The notes: generated from the sequence alone by a model not told the origin. Counted from the first letter of the stretch, positions 1 through 9,158 are shown. The stretch: 64,000 nucleotides of DNA from DATCJA01 sp963814955 (GCA_963814955.1 CAWFEX010000006.1:620001-684000), one strand, 5' to 3'. Made by a program: numbers and translations.

Positions 1-506
1 TCGAAGCCACGGCCGATTTCGGCGACGAGCGCACGCCGAACGGTGTCGTTTGGCGGAAGCGCGGCAATAGCACGAATCAGAGCGGGACGAACGAACTCGG
101 ACTGCTCGGTATTGAGCGCGGCCAGCAGCGGCGCGGTCAGGGCCGGGTCGGGATTCCGCTCAAACCACCGATAGACGACCTCGCGGACTCGATCGTTTCG
201 ATCGCTGAGAAGCGCCCGCATCAGATCAGGCGTGCCACGATCGTTGAACGAGGTCAGCACCACGAGGGCGCGGTATCGGACGAACTCGTCCGAGTGACCG
301 CGGGCTGCCTGGATGAGCGCGGGTACGGCTGCGGCAGGAGCAGCGCGCCGCAGCGCCCGTGCCGCATTCATGCGCGTCGGGTAGTCGAAGGAGAACAGGC
401 TGTCTACGTTGCGCTGAATGTCACCGGCCGGTGGTGTGGACTGCGCCGCAGCGGAAGAGACCCCTGCGACAGTTATGAGAATTGCGGCCAGAAAACGTGG
501 CAACAC
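1..506 (-). CDS. HEAT-repeat-like secreted protein, 3' end missing
   Basis: Reading the minus strand from a GTG at 506 gives an open frame to the window edge (about 168 codons). It begins with a Sec signal peptide (MLPRFLAAILITVAG, then a small-residue region ending AAAQ). The mature part has repeated helical pairs such as AARALRRAAPAAAVPALIQA and RNDRVREVVYRW, typical of HEAT/PBS-lyase-type repeats, which usually serve as protein-binding scaffolds. The start lies 6 bp after the purF stop, so it is probably the last gene of the purine operon. The GTG start falls where a signal peptide should begin, and no better start is seen. The partner and function are unknown, and the C-terminus lies outside the window. 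Confidence 0.7.
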   Translation of the reverse strand, partial: MLPRFLAAILITVAGVSSAAAQSTPPAGDIQRNVDSLFSFDYPTRMNAARALRRAAPAAAVPALIQAARGHSDEFVRYRALVVLTSFNDRGTPDLMRALLSDRNDRVREVVYRWFERNPDPALTAPLLAALNTEQSEFVRPALIRAIAALPPNDTVRRALVAEIGRGF

Positions 507-512
507 GGTACG

Positions 513-1976
513 TCAGCTCGCGACGGAATCCTTCTCCAACGATGGGAACACGACGTCCACGGGCTCCTCCGGCTCAGAGTTGAGCTTCAGCGCAAGCTGC
601 AGGTATGCCGCCTCGTCACGCGGGAACGCAATCGGATACACGCCGGTATAACACGAGGTGCAGTATTTCGACTGCCCACCCTTCACGCACGACGTCAGTC
701 CCTGTTGACTCAGATACCCGATGCTGTCGGCATCGAGATACCTGCGAATCTCTTCGAGCGTGTGCGTAGCCGCGATCAGCTCCGACCGGCGAGGTGTATC
801 GACTCCATAAAAACAAGGAGAAATCGTCGGAGGGCAACTGATTCGCATATGAACTTCGCGAGCGCCGGCCGCGCGGACCATTCGAACGATCTTGCGGCTG
901 GTCGTCCCGCGCACGATGGAATCATCCACGAGGACCACCCGGTTTCCGTCGATGATGCTGCGAACAGGGTTGAGCTTCACCTTGACGCCGAAATGCCGAA
1001 TCGACTGCTGCGGCTGAATGAAGGTTCGCCCTACATAGTGATTCCGGATGAGTCCCATTCGCATGGGAATTCCGGATGCATCGGCAAACCCCACTGCGGC
1101 GCACACGCCGGAGTCGGGAATCGGGACGACAACGTCTGCCTCGGCGGGGCATTCGTGCGCCAGACGGCGACCCAGCTCTGTCCGTACTTCGTTTACGCTC
1201 TCGCCGAAGACATAGCTGTCCGGGCGCGCGAAATACACGTGCTCGAAGATGCACTGTGCCTGCGGCGCAGGGGCGAATGGCTTAACCGACCTCATGCCGG
1301 CCGAGCTCAGAATGACGAGCTCGCCAGGCTCGACGTCTCTGACGTACTGCGCCCCGATCAAATCCAGTGCGCAGGTCTCTGAGCAAAGCACCCACGTCTC
1401 CCCGAGCTTGCCGATGGCAAGCGGCCGGAATCCGTTAGGGTCGCGGACCCCGAACACGCGGTTCGGGGTCATCATCACAAAAGAGAAGGCGCCGCGAACC
1501 TGGGAAATGGCGTCAACGATCGCCTTTTCGCTGCCCTCCTCGCGCGACCGCGCATAGAGGTGAACGATCACCTCGGTGTCGCTGTTGGTCTGGAAGATGG
1601 CGCCCTGCCGGACCAGCATTTCGCGGACTTCGCCGGCGTTTACAAGGTTTCCGTTGTGACAAATCGCAAACTGACCGTGCACGCTGTCGATGACGATTGG
1701 CTGAGCGTTGGCCAGCTTGCTCTCTCCCGCGGTTGAGTAGCGGACGTGACCGATGGCGAGATTTCCAGGCAGCGTCGCGAGCGCCGTTGCATCAAACGCT
1801 TCGTTGACATGCCCCATCGCCTTACGCAGGCGTATCTGCGTGCCATCGGATGCCGCAATCCCGGCGCTCTCCTGACCACGATGCTGCAGCGCGTACAAGC
1901 CCAGGTACGTGAGGTTCGCCGCCTCAGGGTGGGCGAAGATTCCGAAGACGCCGCATTCCTCGCGAAACTTGTCCAT
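513..1976 (-). CDS. purF: Amidophosphoribosyltransferase
   Basis: This is the first committed enzyme of purine synthesis, converting PRPP and glutamine to 5-phosphoribosylamine. The 487 residues match the family length. A seven-residue propeptide precedes the nucleophile Cys8 (EECGVFGI), typical of class II glutamine amidotransferases. The PRPP loop VVLVDDSIVRGTT lies near residues 347-359. Cys242, Cys388, Cys439 and Cys442 fit the four iron-sulfur ligands of the Bacillus-type enzyme, so this is probably the 4Fe-4S, propeptide-processed form. The gene follows purL in the same direction, but a repeat-built hairpin fills the 91 bp between them and ends 5 bp from the start codon. No good Shine-Dalgarno sequence is visible. 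Confidence 0.97.
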   Translation of the reverse strand: MDKFREECGVFGIFAHPEAANLTYLGLYALQHRGQESAGIAASDGTQIRLRKAMGHVNEAFDATALATLPGNLAIGHVRYSTAGESKLANAQPIVIDSVHGQFAICHNGNLVNAGEVREMLVRQGAIFQTNSDTEVIVHLYARSREEGSEKAIVDAISQVRGAFSFVMMTPNRVFGVRDPNGFRPLAIGKLGETWVLCSETCALDLIGAQYVRDVEPGELVILSSAGMRSVKPFAPAPQAQCIFEHVYFARPDSYVFGESVNEVRTELGRRLAHECPAEADVVVPIPDSGVCAAVGFADASGIPMRMGLIRNHYVGRTFIQPQQSIRHFGVKVKLNPVRSIIDGNRVVLVDDSIVRGTTSRKIVRMVRAAGAREVHMRISCPPTISPCFYGVDTPRRSELIAATHTLEEIRRYLDADSIGYLSQQGLTSCVKGGQSKYCTSCYTGVYPIAFPRDEAAYLQLALKLNSEPEEPVDVVFPSLEKDSVAS

Positions 1977-1980
1977 CAGA

Positions 1981-2056
1981 AAAAGGCCTCAGGCCTCAGG
2001 AATCAGGGTTCAGTTGAGCTCACGGTGAGGCCTGAGCCCTGATTCCTGGGGCCTTT
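1981..2056. repeat. Heptamer inverted repeat between purL and purF
   Basis: Both arms are built from 7-bp words in strict register: GCCTCAG, GCCTCAG, GAATCAG, GGTTCAG from 1986 to 2013, and GGTGAGG, CCTGAGC, CCTGATT, CCTGGGG from 2024 to 2051. The right arm is the reverse complement of the left apart from one heptamer, so RNA would form a long hairpin. Read on the minus strand the hairpin ends in GGCCTTTTT immediately before the purF ATG, which looks like a terminator or attenuator. Confidence 0.85.
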
Positions 2057-2067
2057 AGTGTACGGCT

Positions 2068-4308
2068 TTATGCAATCGCACGCCGAGCTTCGAAGTAAAT
2101 CCCAATAGCGTTCGACCAGATCCGCTCCGCGGCAATCAGCGGTTCATCAATGGTAGCGGCCCCATCGACCACGATTCGGATCCGGTCGCCCCCGACGCGG
2201 CCAATGAGAGACGAGGGCACGTTCGTTTGCTTGGCCGCGTCCATCAGCTCGTCCACTCTGTGGTGATCGACCGAAACAACGACTCTCGACGCTGATTCTC
2301 CGAACAGTGTCACGACGTCGCGGAATTCAGCGTCTGCGGTCTCAACGGCCGGCACTTCCGCTGATGCTCCGAGACCGGTATCAAAACAGCATTCCGCCAA
2401 CGTAATAGCCAACCCACCTTCAGCGCAGTCATGAGCGGACCGAATGAGCCCTGACGCGACGCTGCTCACGAGTAGTCGCTGCAGCGCCGCTTCACGAGCC
2501 AGGTTCAATGCCGGCGGGCTGCCTTTCACCACGCCGTGGATCGTCTTCAGATATTCACTGCCGCCGAGTTCGTCGGCGCTGGTCCCGAGAAGAACAATCG
2601 CGTCACCCGGCCGCTGAAAGGCGCGACGGACGATGCGCGACGCGTCTTCGACGATGCCGACGACCCCGAGAACGGGGGTGGGCAGCACCCCTCGTCCGTC
2701 GGTTTCGTTATAGAGACTCACGTTGCCGCCGGTGATGGGCACGTCGAGAGCGCGGCACGCCGCCGCCATTCCCTCCACGGCGCGCGCGAACTGCCACATG
2801 ATCTCGGCACGCTCGGGATTGCCGAAGTTCAAACAGTTGGTCGCACCAATCGGCTGCGCCCCGACACACGCGACGTTGCGTGACGCTTCCGCCACCGCGA
2901 GTTGTGCACCGGCAAACGGATCGAGATAGACGTAACGACCGTTCCCGTCGACTGAAAGCGCCAACGCCCGATTCGTCCCTTTGACGCGTACGACACCAGC
3001 GCCCATCCCGGGCATCACGAGCGTGTTGGTGCGCACCATGTGGTCGTACTGCCGATACACCCAACGCTTGCTGGCGATACTTGGGGACGCCAACAACTTC
3101 TTGAATACTTCGGACGCGGCCGGTGGGTTTCCCAGCGAGTTGAGGACCAACTGTCGTGCTTCCGCGATGTAGGACGGCTCAGTCATCGGGCGCTGGTACA
3201 CCGGCGCCTCGTCGGTCAACGAAGCAGTCGGAATATTCGCGACGACCTCGCCCCGATTCTTCACGCACAGACGTCCGTCCGCGGTGACTTCGCCTATGCG
3301 AACGGCATGCAAGTCCCACTTCTCGAAAATCCGTTCGACCTCCTGCTCGCGACCTTTCCTGACGACAAGGAGCATCCGCTCCTGCGACTCGGACAGCATG
3401 ATTTCGTACGGCGTCATGCCCGTTTCGCGCTGGGGTACGTGCGCGACGTCGATGGCTATTCCGGCGCCACCACGCGACCCCATTTCACACGTCGAACAGG
3501 TCAAACCCGCCGCACCCATGTCCTGAATCCCTACAAGAGCATCCGTCTTCATGACCTCGAGGCACGCCTCGAGCAGCAGTTTTTCCATGAAGGGATCGCC
3601 CACCTGTACGGCCGGACGCTTTTCTGAAGACTTGTCGTCGAACTCCGCCGAGGCCATCGTGGCGCCATGAATGCCGTCGCGGCCGGTCTTGGCGCCCACG
3701 TAGTAAACGGCGTTTCCGGCGCCGGAGGCCGCCGCTTTTACAATCTCATTGGTATTCGCGATGCCGAGACAGAAGACGTTCACCAGCGGATTCCGCGTGT
3801 AGCTTTCGTCGAAGGCGATCTCGCCGCCGACGGTTGGAATACCGATGCTGTTGCCGTAGCCGGCGATGCCTGCGACCACCCCTGCGAACGTCCGGCGCAC
3901 GAGCGGATCGTCGAGCGGCCCGAAGCGCAATGAGTTCAACAGCGCGATGGGCCGCGCGCCCATCGTAAAGATGTCGCGGATGATGCCGCCCACGCCGGTG
4001 GCAGCGCCCTGGTATGGCTCGATGAACGATGGATGGTTGTGCGATTCGATCTTGAAGACGGCGGCCAAACCGTCGCCGATGTCCACTGCCCCTGCGTTTT
4101 CCCCTGGCCCTTGAATCACACGCCTGCCGGTGGTGGGCAGTTTTTTGAGGTGAACGCGCGAGCTCTTGTAGCTGCAGTGTTCGGACCACATCACCGAAAA
4201 AATGCCGAGCTCGGTGATGGTGGGCTCACGCCCGAGCATTTCGAGAATGCGCTCGTATTCGTGGCGCGTCAGGCCATGCCGCTCGAGAAGCTCGCTGGAA
4301 ACAATCAT
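2068..4308 (-). CDS. purL: Phosphoribosylformylglycinamidine synthase, subunit PurL
   Basis: This is the ATP-dependent synthetase subunit that converts FGAR to FGAM using ammonia from PurQ. At 746 residues it is the small PurL, which needs separate PurS and PurQ, and both genes lie directly upstream. The FKIESHNHPSFIEPYQGAAT segment near residue 85 is the signature substrate and ATP region. Two repeated AIRS-like halves are recognisable (GIQDMGAAGLT in the first, SAHDCAEGGLAI in the second). The ATG overlaps the purQ stop by 4 bp, indicating translational coupling. Confidence 0.97.
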   Translation of the reverse strand: MIVSSELLERHGLTRHEYERILEMLGREPTITELGIFSVMWSEHCSYKSSRVHLKKLPTTGRRVIQGPGENAGAVDIGDGLAAVFKIESHNHPSFIEPYQGAATGVGGIIRDIFTMGARPIALLNSLRFGPLDDPLVRRTFAGVVAGIAGYGNSIGIPTVGGEIAFDESYTRNPLVNVFCLGIANTNEIVKAAASGAGNAVYYVGAKTGRDGIHGATMASAEFDDKSSEKRPAVQVGDPFMEKLLLEACLEVMKTDALVGIQDMGAAGLTCSTCEMGSRGGAGIAIDVAHVPQRETGMTPYEIMLSESQERMLLVVRKGREQEVERIFEKWDLHAVRIGEVTADGRLCVKNRGEVVANIPTASLTDEAPVYQRPMTEPSYIAEARQLVLNSLGNPPAASEVFKKLLASPSIASKRWVYRQYDHMVRTNTLVMPGMGAGVVRVKGTNRALALSVDGNGRYVYLDPFAGAQLAVAEASRNVACVGAQPIGATNCLNFGNPERAEIMWQFARAVEGMAAACRALDVPITGGNVSLYNETDGRGVLPTPVLGVVGIVEDASRIVRRAFQRPGDAIVLLGTSADELGGSEYLKTIHGVVKGSPPALNLAREAALQRLLVSSVASGLIRSAHDCAEGGLAITLAECCFDTGLGASAEVPAVETADAEFRDVVTLFGESASRVVVSVDHHRVDELMDAAKQTNVPSSLIGRVGGDRIRIVVDGAATIDEPLIAAERIWSNAIGIYFEARRAIA

Positions 4309-5018
4309 CGGGCGGCGACGACGGTCCCTTGCGTCACGTATTTGACCACCGATTCGAGGACGACCAGACCGTCCGAACTGCCAAGAGCAAGCTCACAGGC
4401 GCGCTCGGGATGGGGCATCAGGCCGACGACATTGCGCCCCTCGTTGCACAAACCCGCGATGTTATGGACCGCTCCATTGGGATTCGCCTCGGCGCTGACC
4501 TCACCTGCTGAAGTGGTGTACCGGAAAATCACCTGACCGTTCTTTTCCAGCTTCTCCACGATCTCTGGCTCTGCGTAGTAATTGCCTTCGCCGTGTGCAA
4601 TTGGAATTTTCAGAACCTGCCCTCGACGACATCCGGTTGTGAACGGCGTATCCGCCTGCTCGACTCTCACGAATACGTACTCACACCGGAATTGGACACT
4701 GCGATTACGCAGCATGGCACCCGGCAGCAACCCGGCCTCGAGCAGCACTTGAAATCCGTTGCACACGCCGAGCACCGGGCCGCCGGATTCTGCAAAGCGC
4801 CGGACTTCGCGCATGATCGGCGAGAAACGGGCGATAGCCCCCGTCCGCAGGTAGTCACCGTGAGCGAATCCACCGGGCAGAATCACCGCATCGGCACCAC
4901 CAAGGCTCGTGTCCTTGTGCCACACAAATGCCGCATCCTGACCTAGCACGTGCGTGACCGCGTGATAGGCATCGTGGTCGCAGTTGGATCCGGGAAACAC
5001 GACGACGGCGAACTTCAC
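4305..5018 (-). CDS. purQ: Phosphoribosylformylglycinamidine synthase, subunit PurQ
   Basis: This is the class I glutamine amidotransferase subunit that supplies ammonia to PurL. The 237 residues match the family. The nucleophile is Cys86 in GVCNGFQVL, and the catalytic His and Glu are at about 203 and 205 in MPHPERA. The N-terminal VVVFPGSNCDHD is typical of PurQ. It starts 1 bp after the purS stop and overlaps purL, so the three subunits are made from one message. Confidence 0.97.
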   Translation of the reverse strand: MKFAVVVFPGSNCDHDAYHAVTHVLGQDAAFVWHKDTSLGGADAVILPGGFAHGDYLRTGAIARFSPIMREVRRFAESGGPVLGVCNGFQVLLEAGLLPGAMLRNRSVQFRCEYVFVRVEQADTPFTTGCRRGQVLKIPIAHGEGNYYAEPEIVEKLEKNGQVIFRYTTSAGEVSAEANPNGAVHNIAGLCNEGRNVVGLMPHPERACELALGSSDGLVVLESVVKYVTQGTVVAAR

Positions 5019-5019
5019 G

Positions 5020-5268
5020 TTACGCTCCTGCTATTTCAATTTGATAGCTCTCGATGACGGGATTGGCCAGCAGCTTGTCTGCCGCCTCCGTCGCCAGACG
5101 ACGCGCTTCGTCCTGCGTGCCTGCCTCGATTTCCAGCTCGAAATACTTGCCTTGACGCACGTCTTTCACCGCCGCATAGCCGAGCGTGTGCAGCGCCTCG
5201 GCGACGGTGGTGCCCTGCGGATCGAAGACAGAAGGTTTGAGGGTCACGAACACACGCGCGCGCATCAC
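5020..5268 (-). CDS. purS: Phosphoribosylformylglycinamidine synthase, subunit PurS
   Basis: This small 82-residue subunit bridges PurL and PurQ and is needed for ammonia channelling. The pattern RVFVTLKPSVFDPQGTTV, then ALHTLGY and DVRQGKYFELEI, is typical PurS. The gene overlaps the end of purB by 4 bp and is followed after 1 bp by purQ. The very short length, position and sequence leave little doubt. Confidence 0.95.
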   Translation of the reverse strand: MMRARVFVTLKPSVFDPQGTTVAEALHTLGYAAVKDVRQGKYFELEIEAGTQDEARRLATEAADKLLANPVIESYQIEIAGA

Positions 5269-6569
5269 ACGGGCACCTCTTGAAAGACACGCTCGAATAT
5301 CTGGTCCACGTATCGAAGTTGCGAGTCTAGATCGAACGTGCGCTCGATCTCAGCGGCGTTCAGCATCGATCCAACGTCCGGATCCGAGAGAAGAAGCGTC
5401 TTGAAGCTGCGCTGCTCGCTGAACGAGCGCATCGCATTCCGCTGCACCCACTCGTAGGCCCGCTCGCGCGACACGCCACGGCGGGCAAGCTCGAGAAGGA
5501 TCGTTCCGGAAAACACGACGCCTCGAGAACGCTCGAGATTCTCCCTCATGCGGTCCGGATACACGACCATGCCGTCCACGATCCGCGTAAACCGACGGAG
5601 CATGTGATCGAGCGCGATGAAACTGTCCGGCAGAATCACGCGTTCGACCGATGAATGTGAAATGTCGCGTTCGTGCCACAGCGCGTTGTTCTCGAACGCG
5701 GCCCCGGCGTTGGCCCGCACGAGCCTCGCCAGACCGACGATCTGCTCGCATCCCACAGGATTGCGTTTATGGGGCATCGCGGACGAACCCTTCTGCCCCT
5801 TCCCGAACGGTTCCTCCACCTCGCCAATCTCCGTCTTCTGCAGACCCCGAATCTCGAGCGCGAATTTTTCGAGCGACGACGCGGTAATGGCCAGCGCTGA
5901 CAGCAGCTCGGCGTGCCGGTCCCGCTGGATCACCTGGGAGGCGACAGCCGCCGGCTCGAGCCCGAGACTGCGGCACACGTCCGCTTCGACGGTTGGCGGC
6001 AGGTGCGCAAACGTCCCGACAGCGCCCGACAGCTTCCCGACCGCCACGGTTTTTTTCGCGCGTCGAATTCGTTCGGCGTCACGCTCGAGCTCCGCGTACC
6101 ACAAGGCGAGCTTCAGTCCGAATGTCATCGGCTCCGCGTGGACGCCGTGTGTGCGCCCGATCATCGGCGTGTGTCGGTGTTCCTCGGCGCGGTTCCGCAC
6201 GACGTGCATCAGCCCGCCGATACCCTGGAGTATCAGGTCGCACGCCTCGCGCATCTGCAACGATTGAGCAGTGTCGACGACGTCGGACGAGGTGAGGCCA
6301 AAGTGCAGCCAACGAGCCGACTCGCCCACGTGCTCGGCGACCGCGGTGGTGAACGCGATGACATCGTGCTGCGTCACCTGCTCGATTTCTTCGATTCTGG
6401 CGACGTCGAACCGGCCACGCTCGCGAATGTCGCGCGCGGCCTCGGGAGGAATGATGCCGGCGCGGGCCATTGCGTCGGCCGCCGCAACCTCAACCTGCAG
6501 CCAACTCTCATATTTGCGGTGGTCGCTCCAGATGCGACCCATCTCCGCCCCTGTGTACCGCGAGATCAT
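5265..6569 (-). CDS. purB: Adenylosuccinate lyase
   Basis: It catalyses two fumarate-releasing steps, SAICAR to AICAR and adenylosuccinate to AMP. The 434 residues begin MISRYTGAEMGRIWSDHRKY, typical of bacterial PurB. The fumarase/aspartase superfamily signature GSSAMPHKRNPVGCEQ is present near residue 270, and the catalytic-histidine region TSSDVVDTAQSLQ lies near residue 95. The start overlaps the preceding peptidase gene by 4 bp and the stop overlaps purS by 4 bp. Confidence 0.97.
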   Translation of the reverse strand: MISRYTGAEMGRIWSDHRKYESWLQVEVAAADAMARAGIIPPEAARDIRERGRFDVARIEEIEQVTQHDVIAFTTAVAEHVGESARWLHFGLTSSDVVDTAQSLQMREACDLILQGIGGLMHVVRNRAEEHRHTPMIGRTHGVHAEPMTFGLKLALWYAELERDAERIRRAKKTVAVGKLSGAVGTFAHLPPTVEADVCRSLGLEPAAVASQVIQRDRHAELLSALAITASSLEKFALEIRGLQKTEIGEVEEPFGKGQKGSSAMPHKRNPVGCEQIVGLARLVRANAGAAFENNALWHERDISHSSVERVILPDSFIALDHMLRRFTRIVDGMVVYPDRMRENLERSRGVVFSGTILLELARRGVSRERAYEWVQRNAMRSFSEQRSFKTLLLSDPDVGSMLNAAEIERTFDLDSQLRYVDQIFERVFQEVPV

Positions 6570-7837
6570 GCCAGTGAAAGCTTCTCCGGAGGCAGCTGCA
6601 AGCCGTTCACAGCGCCGAGCACGGTGGCCGCGAGCGCGCCGTCGGCGAACAAATCCTGCGCCACGCGTTTCACATCGTCCGAGGTGACCCGCTCGACGCC
6701 CTCCAGAGTTTCATCGAGCCCGAACTGACGATCGAAGTAGATCTCCTGGCGGGCCAGGTGGGACATGCGGCTCGACGTGCTTTCAAGGTTCAGCATGAGA
6801 CTGCCCTTGAGATGGTCCTTGGCACGGCGAAGCTCTGAGTCCGGGAGCGGTTCGTCCTTCAGGCTGCGAAGTTCAGAAATTACGAGATCGATCAACTCAC
6901 CGACGACGTTGTTGGCGCACCCGGCGTAGATCGTCATGGAACCGGCATCCCGGTATGCGCTCAGTCCGCTGAAGACCGCGTATGCGAGCCCCCGTTTCTC
7001 GCGGATGTTCTGAAACAGACGCGAACTCATCGAACCGCCGAGCACTGTGTTCAGCACGTAACTCGTGTACCGGTCGGCGTGGTCCTGCTGATAGCTGCTG
7101 GTTCCCAGGCACACATGGCTCTGTTCGAGCTCCTTGTCGCGGATCAGAACGTTCGGGACCACACGCGGCGGCTGCTCGGCCAGAGGAGCGCTCACGAGAG
7201 GAAGTCCTTCGAAGAACCGGGCAATGAGGTCGCGAACTTGCTCGTGCTCGATGTTGCCAACGACGGAAATAATCAGGTTAGGGGAGCTGTAGGCTCCGCG
7301 GAAGTACCGACGCAATCCCTCGGCCGTCAGCGATTCGACCGTTTCCTTCGTGCCAAGAATCGGACGTCCGAGCGGATGGTTCCGCCAGAAGCGCTCGGTA
7401 AACAGCTCGTGGACGAGGTCATCGGGCGTGTCCTCGACCATCTTGATCTCTTCCAGCACCACTTTCTTTTCGCGCTCGATGTCGTCGGCAGCGAACGCAG
7501 GCCGCATCACAATGTCAGACAGGACGTCTACCGCTAGCGGCAGATGTTGATCCAGCACTTTGATGTAGTAGCTCGCGTACTCCTTTGCCGTGAACGCGTC
7601 CATCTGGCCGCCGATGGAGTCGATGGTCTGTGCGATGTCCTCGGCACTGCGCGTGGCAGTTCCCTTGAACAGCATGTGCTCGACGAAATGCGCGATGCCG
7701 CTTTGCTCTTGCGGCTCATGACGGGAGCCGCGAGCGAGCCACACGCCGATACTTACCGAACGCACATGCGGCATCCGCTCGGTGACGAGTCGGAGACCGC
7801 TGGGAAGCAAGTCGCGAACGATCGTTGTTTCCGCCAC
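6566..7837 (-). CDS. M16 family zinc peptidase (PqqL/MPP-like)
   Basis: A 423-residue metalloprotease of the insulinase/mitochondrial processing peptidase family. The inverted zinc motif HFVEH lies at residues 50-54, and the downstream acidic helix EEIKMVEDTPDDLVHELF supplies the third ligand. A second, inactive M16 domain follows, with RDKELEQSHVCLG and a GGSMSSRLFQNIREKRGLAY segment typical of the family. No signal peptide is visible, so it is probably cytoplasmic. GTG at 7837 is the only in-frame start after an upstream stop. It is the first gene of the purine operon and overlaps purB by 4 bp. Its natural substrate is unknown. Confidence 0.9.
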   Translation of the reverse strand: MAETTIVRDLLPSGLRLVTERMPHVRSVSIGVWLARGSRHEPQEQSGIAHFVEHMLFKGTATRSAEDIAQTIDSIGGQMDAFTAKEYASYYIKVLDQHLPLAVDVLSDIVMRPAFAADDIEREKKVVLEEIKMVEDTPDDLVHELFTERFWRNHPLGRPILGTKETVESLTAEGLRRYFRGAYSSPNLIISVVGNIEHEQVRDLIARFFEGLPLVSAPLAEQPPRVVPNVLIRDKELEQSHVCLGTSSYQQDHADRYTSYVLNTVLGGSMSSRLFQNIREKRGLAYAVFSGLSAYRDAGSMTIYAGCANNVVGELIDLVISELRSLKDEPLPDSELRRAKDHLKGSLMLNLESTSSRMSHLARQEIYFDRQFGLDETLEGVERVTSDDVKRVAQDLFADGALAATVLGAVNGLQLPPEKLSLA

Positions 7838-8044
7838 AGATGTTCAGGATTCAGTGGTGACCACACGAGTGGTCGCCGGGCCGCGTCCGCCGTTGGTCCG
7901 GCGCCCTGCTGCTCGCCGCAAACCATTGACAGACAGGTAATTAGAAGAACGACATCATGATATCACGAAGCGCCCGAACGAGACGCGAGCGTGGCGGCTG
8001 GTACAATCGAATGCTCGCATCTTCCAGAAAATGCGAGAGATAGC
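7838..8044. promoter_or_regulatory. Divergent intergenic region, peptidase-pur operon / rlmN
   Basis: These 207 bp hold the promoters for both directions. A 9-bp stem with one G-U pair (7856-7864 with 7869-7877, loop of 4) lies just upstream of the GTG of the peptidase gene and would be in its leader RNA. On the plus strand TACAAT at 8002-8007 could be a -10 box for rlmN, though no convincing -35 is seen. No gene is apparent. Confidence 0.4.
8014..8037 (+). promoter_or_regulatory. Hairpin in the rlmN leader
   Basis: CTCGCAT (8014-8020) and ATGCGAG (8031-8037) form a perfect 7-bp stem with a 10-nt loop, ending 7 nt before the preferred rlmN ATG at 8045. It would mask the only purine-rich stretch that could serve as a ribosome-binding site. 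If the upstream start at 7991 were used it would instead be coding. Confidence 0.45.
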
Positions 8045-9124
8045 ATGACTCGTCCACTCGCAGAACTGACGGAGCTCGAAGTCACCGAGCTCGAAGCCGA
8101 ACTCGTAGCGCGGCATGTGGAACCGTTCCATGCGCGTCAGCTCTACCGGTGGATCTACCGGCACGGCGTCGCTGACGTTGATCGCATGACCGATCTGGGA
8201 CGTTCGCTGCGCACAATGCTCAAGGCCGAGTTCGCGTTGACGACGCCGACCGTGGTGAGGGATGAGCGGTCCATCGACGGAACCCGGAAATTCCTGCTCG
8301 AGCTGGCAGATAAACGACGTATCGAGGCGGTGTTCATTCCGGACACACCCGCAATGACGTTCTGCATTTCAACGCAGGTCGGGTGCGCCATGTCCTGCGG
8401 TTTCTGTTTGACGGGCAAAATGGGGCTCGTCCGCAATTTGACCGCCGGAGAGATTGTCGGTCAGGTGCGGGTGCTTGCCGCCGCCACCGACCTCCTGGAT
8501 CAGCGGTTCAATATCGTCCTGATGGGGATGGGCGAGCCCTTGCACAACTACGACAACACGATGAAGGCGCTGCGCATGCTCCATTCCGAGCACGGCCTAT
8601 CGGTGTCGCCGAGACGGATCACACTATCGACGGTTGGTATCGTGCCTGGCCTCGAGCGGCTCGCCCAAGAACCGCTGATGCCAAACCTCGCGATCTCGCT
8701 TCACGCAACGACCGAAGAACAAAGGACGCAGCTCGTTCCGCCCAATCGCAAATACCCTCTCGCGGCAATTCTCGACGCCTGCCGCCGTTTTCCTCTCAAG
8801 AAACGCAACCGGATAACTTTTGAGTACGTCCTCCTGGCCGGGGTGAACGACACGCCGGAGGACGCGCGCAGGCTGGTGAAGCTGCTGCAGGGTATCCGGT
8901 CGAAAGTGAATCTGATCCCGCTCAACCCCGCGCCTGGAATTCCCTACGAGCGTCCGTCGGACGAGCAGGTCAACAGGTTCGCCCAGATCGTGGCCGACGG
9001 GAAGCTCACGGTCTCTGTCCGCAAGAGCCGTGGCCGGGACATTCGCGCCGCGTGCGGCCAGCTGATCGTCGAAGGCGGCTCGAACAAGTCCGCCGCACAG
9101 CAGATGGCGTTGCTGATGAGGTAA
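8045..9124 (+). CDS. rlmN: Dual-specificity 23S rRNA/tRNA adenine-C2 methyltransferase
   Basis: A radical SAM enzyme that methylates A2503 of 23S rRNA and A37 of some tRNAs at C2. From the ATG at 8045 the protein has 359 residues. The radical SAM cluster motif CAMSCGFC gives Cys114, Cys118 and Cys121. The C-terminal Cys337 in RDIRAACGQL is the methyl-carrying cysteine typical of RlmN. The GMGEPLHNYDN segment is also characteristic. An in-frame start at 7991 would add 18 residues without family resemblance, so 8045 is preferred. It is transcribed alone, divergent from the purine operon. Confidence 0.95.
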   Translation: MTRPLAELTELEVTELEAELVARHVEPFHARQLYRWIYRHGVADVDRMTDLGRSLRTMLKAEFALTTPTVVRDERSIDGTRKFLLELADKRRIEAVFIPDTPAMTFCISTQVGCAMSCGFCLTGKMGLVRNLTAGEIVGQVRVLAAATDLLDQRFNIVLMGMGEPLHNYDNTMKALRMLHSEHGLSVSPRRITLSTVGIVPGLERLAQEPLMPNLAISLHATTEEQRTQLVPPNRKYPLAAILDACRRFPLKKRNRITFEYVLLAGVNDTPEDARRLVKLLQGIRSKVNLIPLNPAPGIPYERPSDEQVNRFAQIVADGKLTVSVRKSRGRDIRAACGQLIVEGGSNKSAAQQMALLMR

Positions 9125-9158
9125 TCGACACCTCGCGCACGCCAATAATCGACAGGTC

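Noticed and set aside
7841..7877. A tenth heptamer array (TTCAGGA, TTCAGTG)
   Set aside because: Only two words are in phase. The rest is an ordinary hairpin, so chance cannot be excluded.
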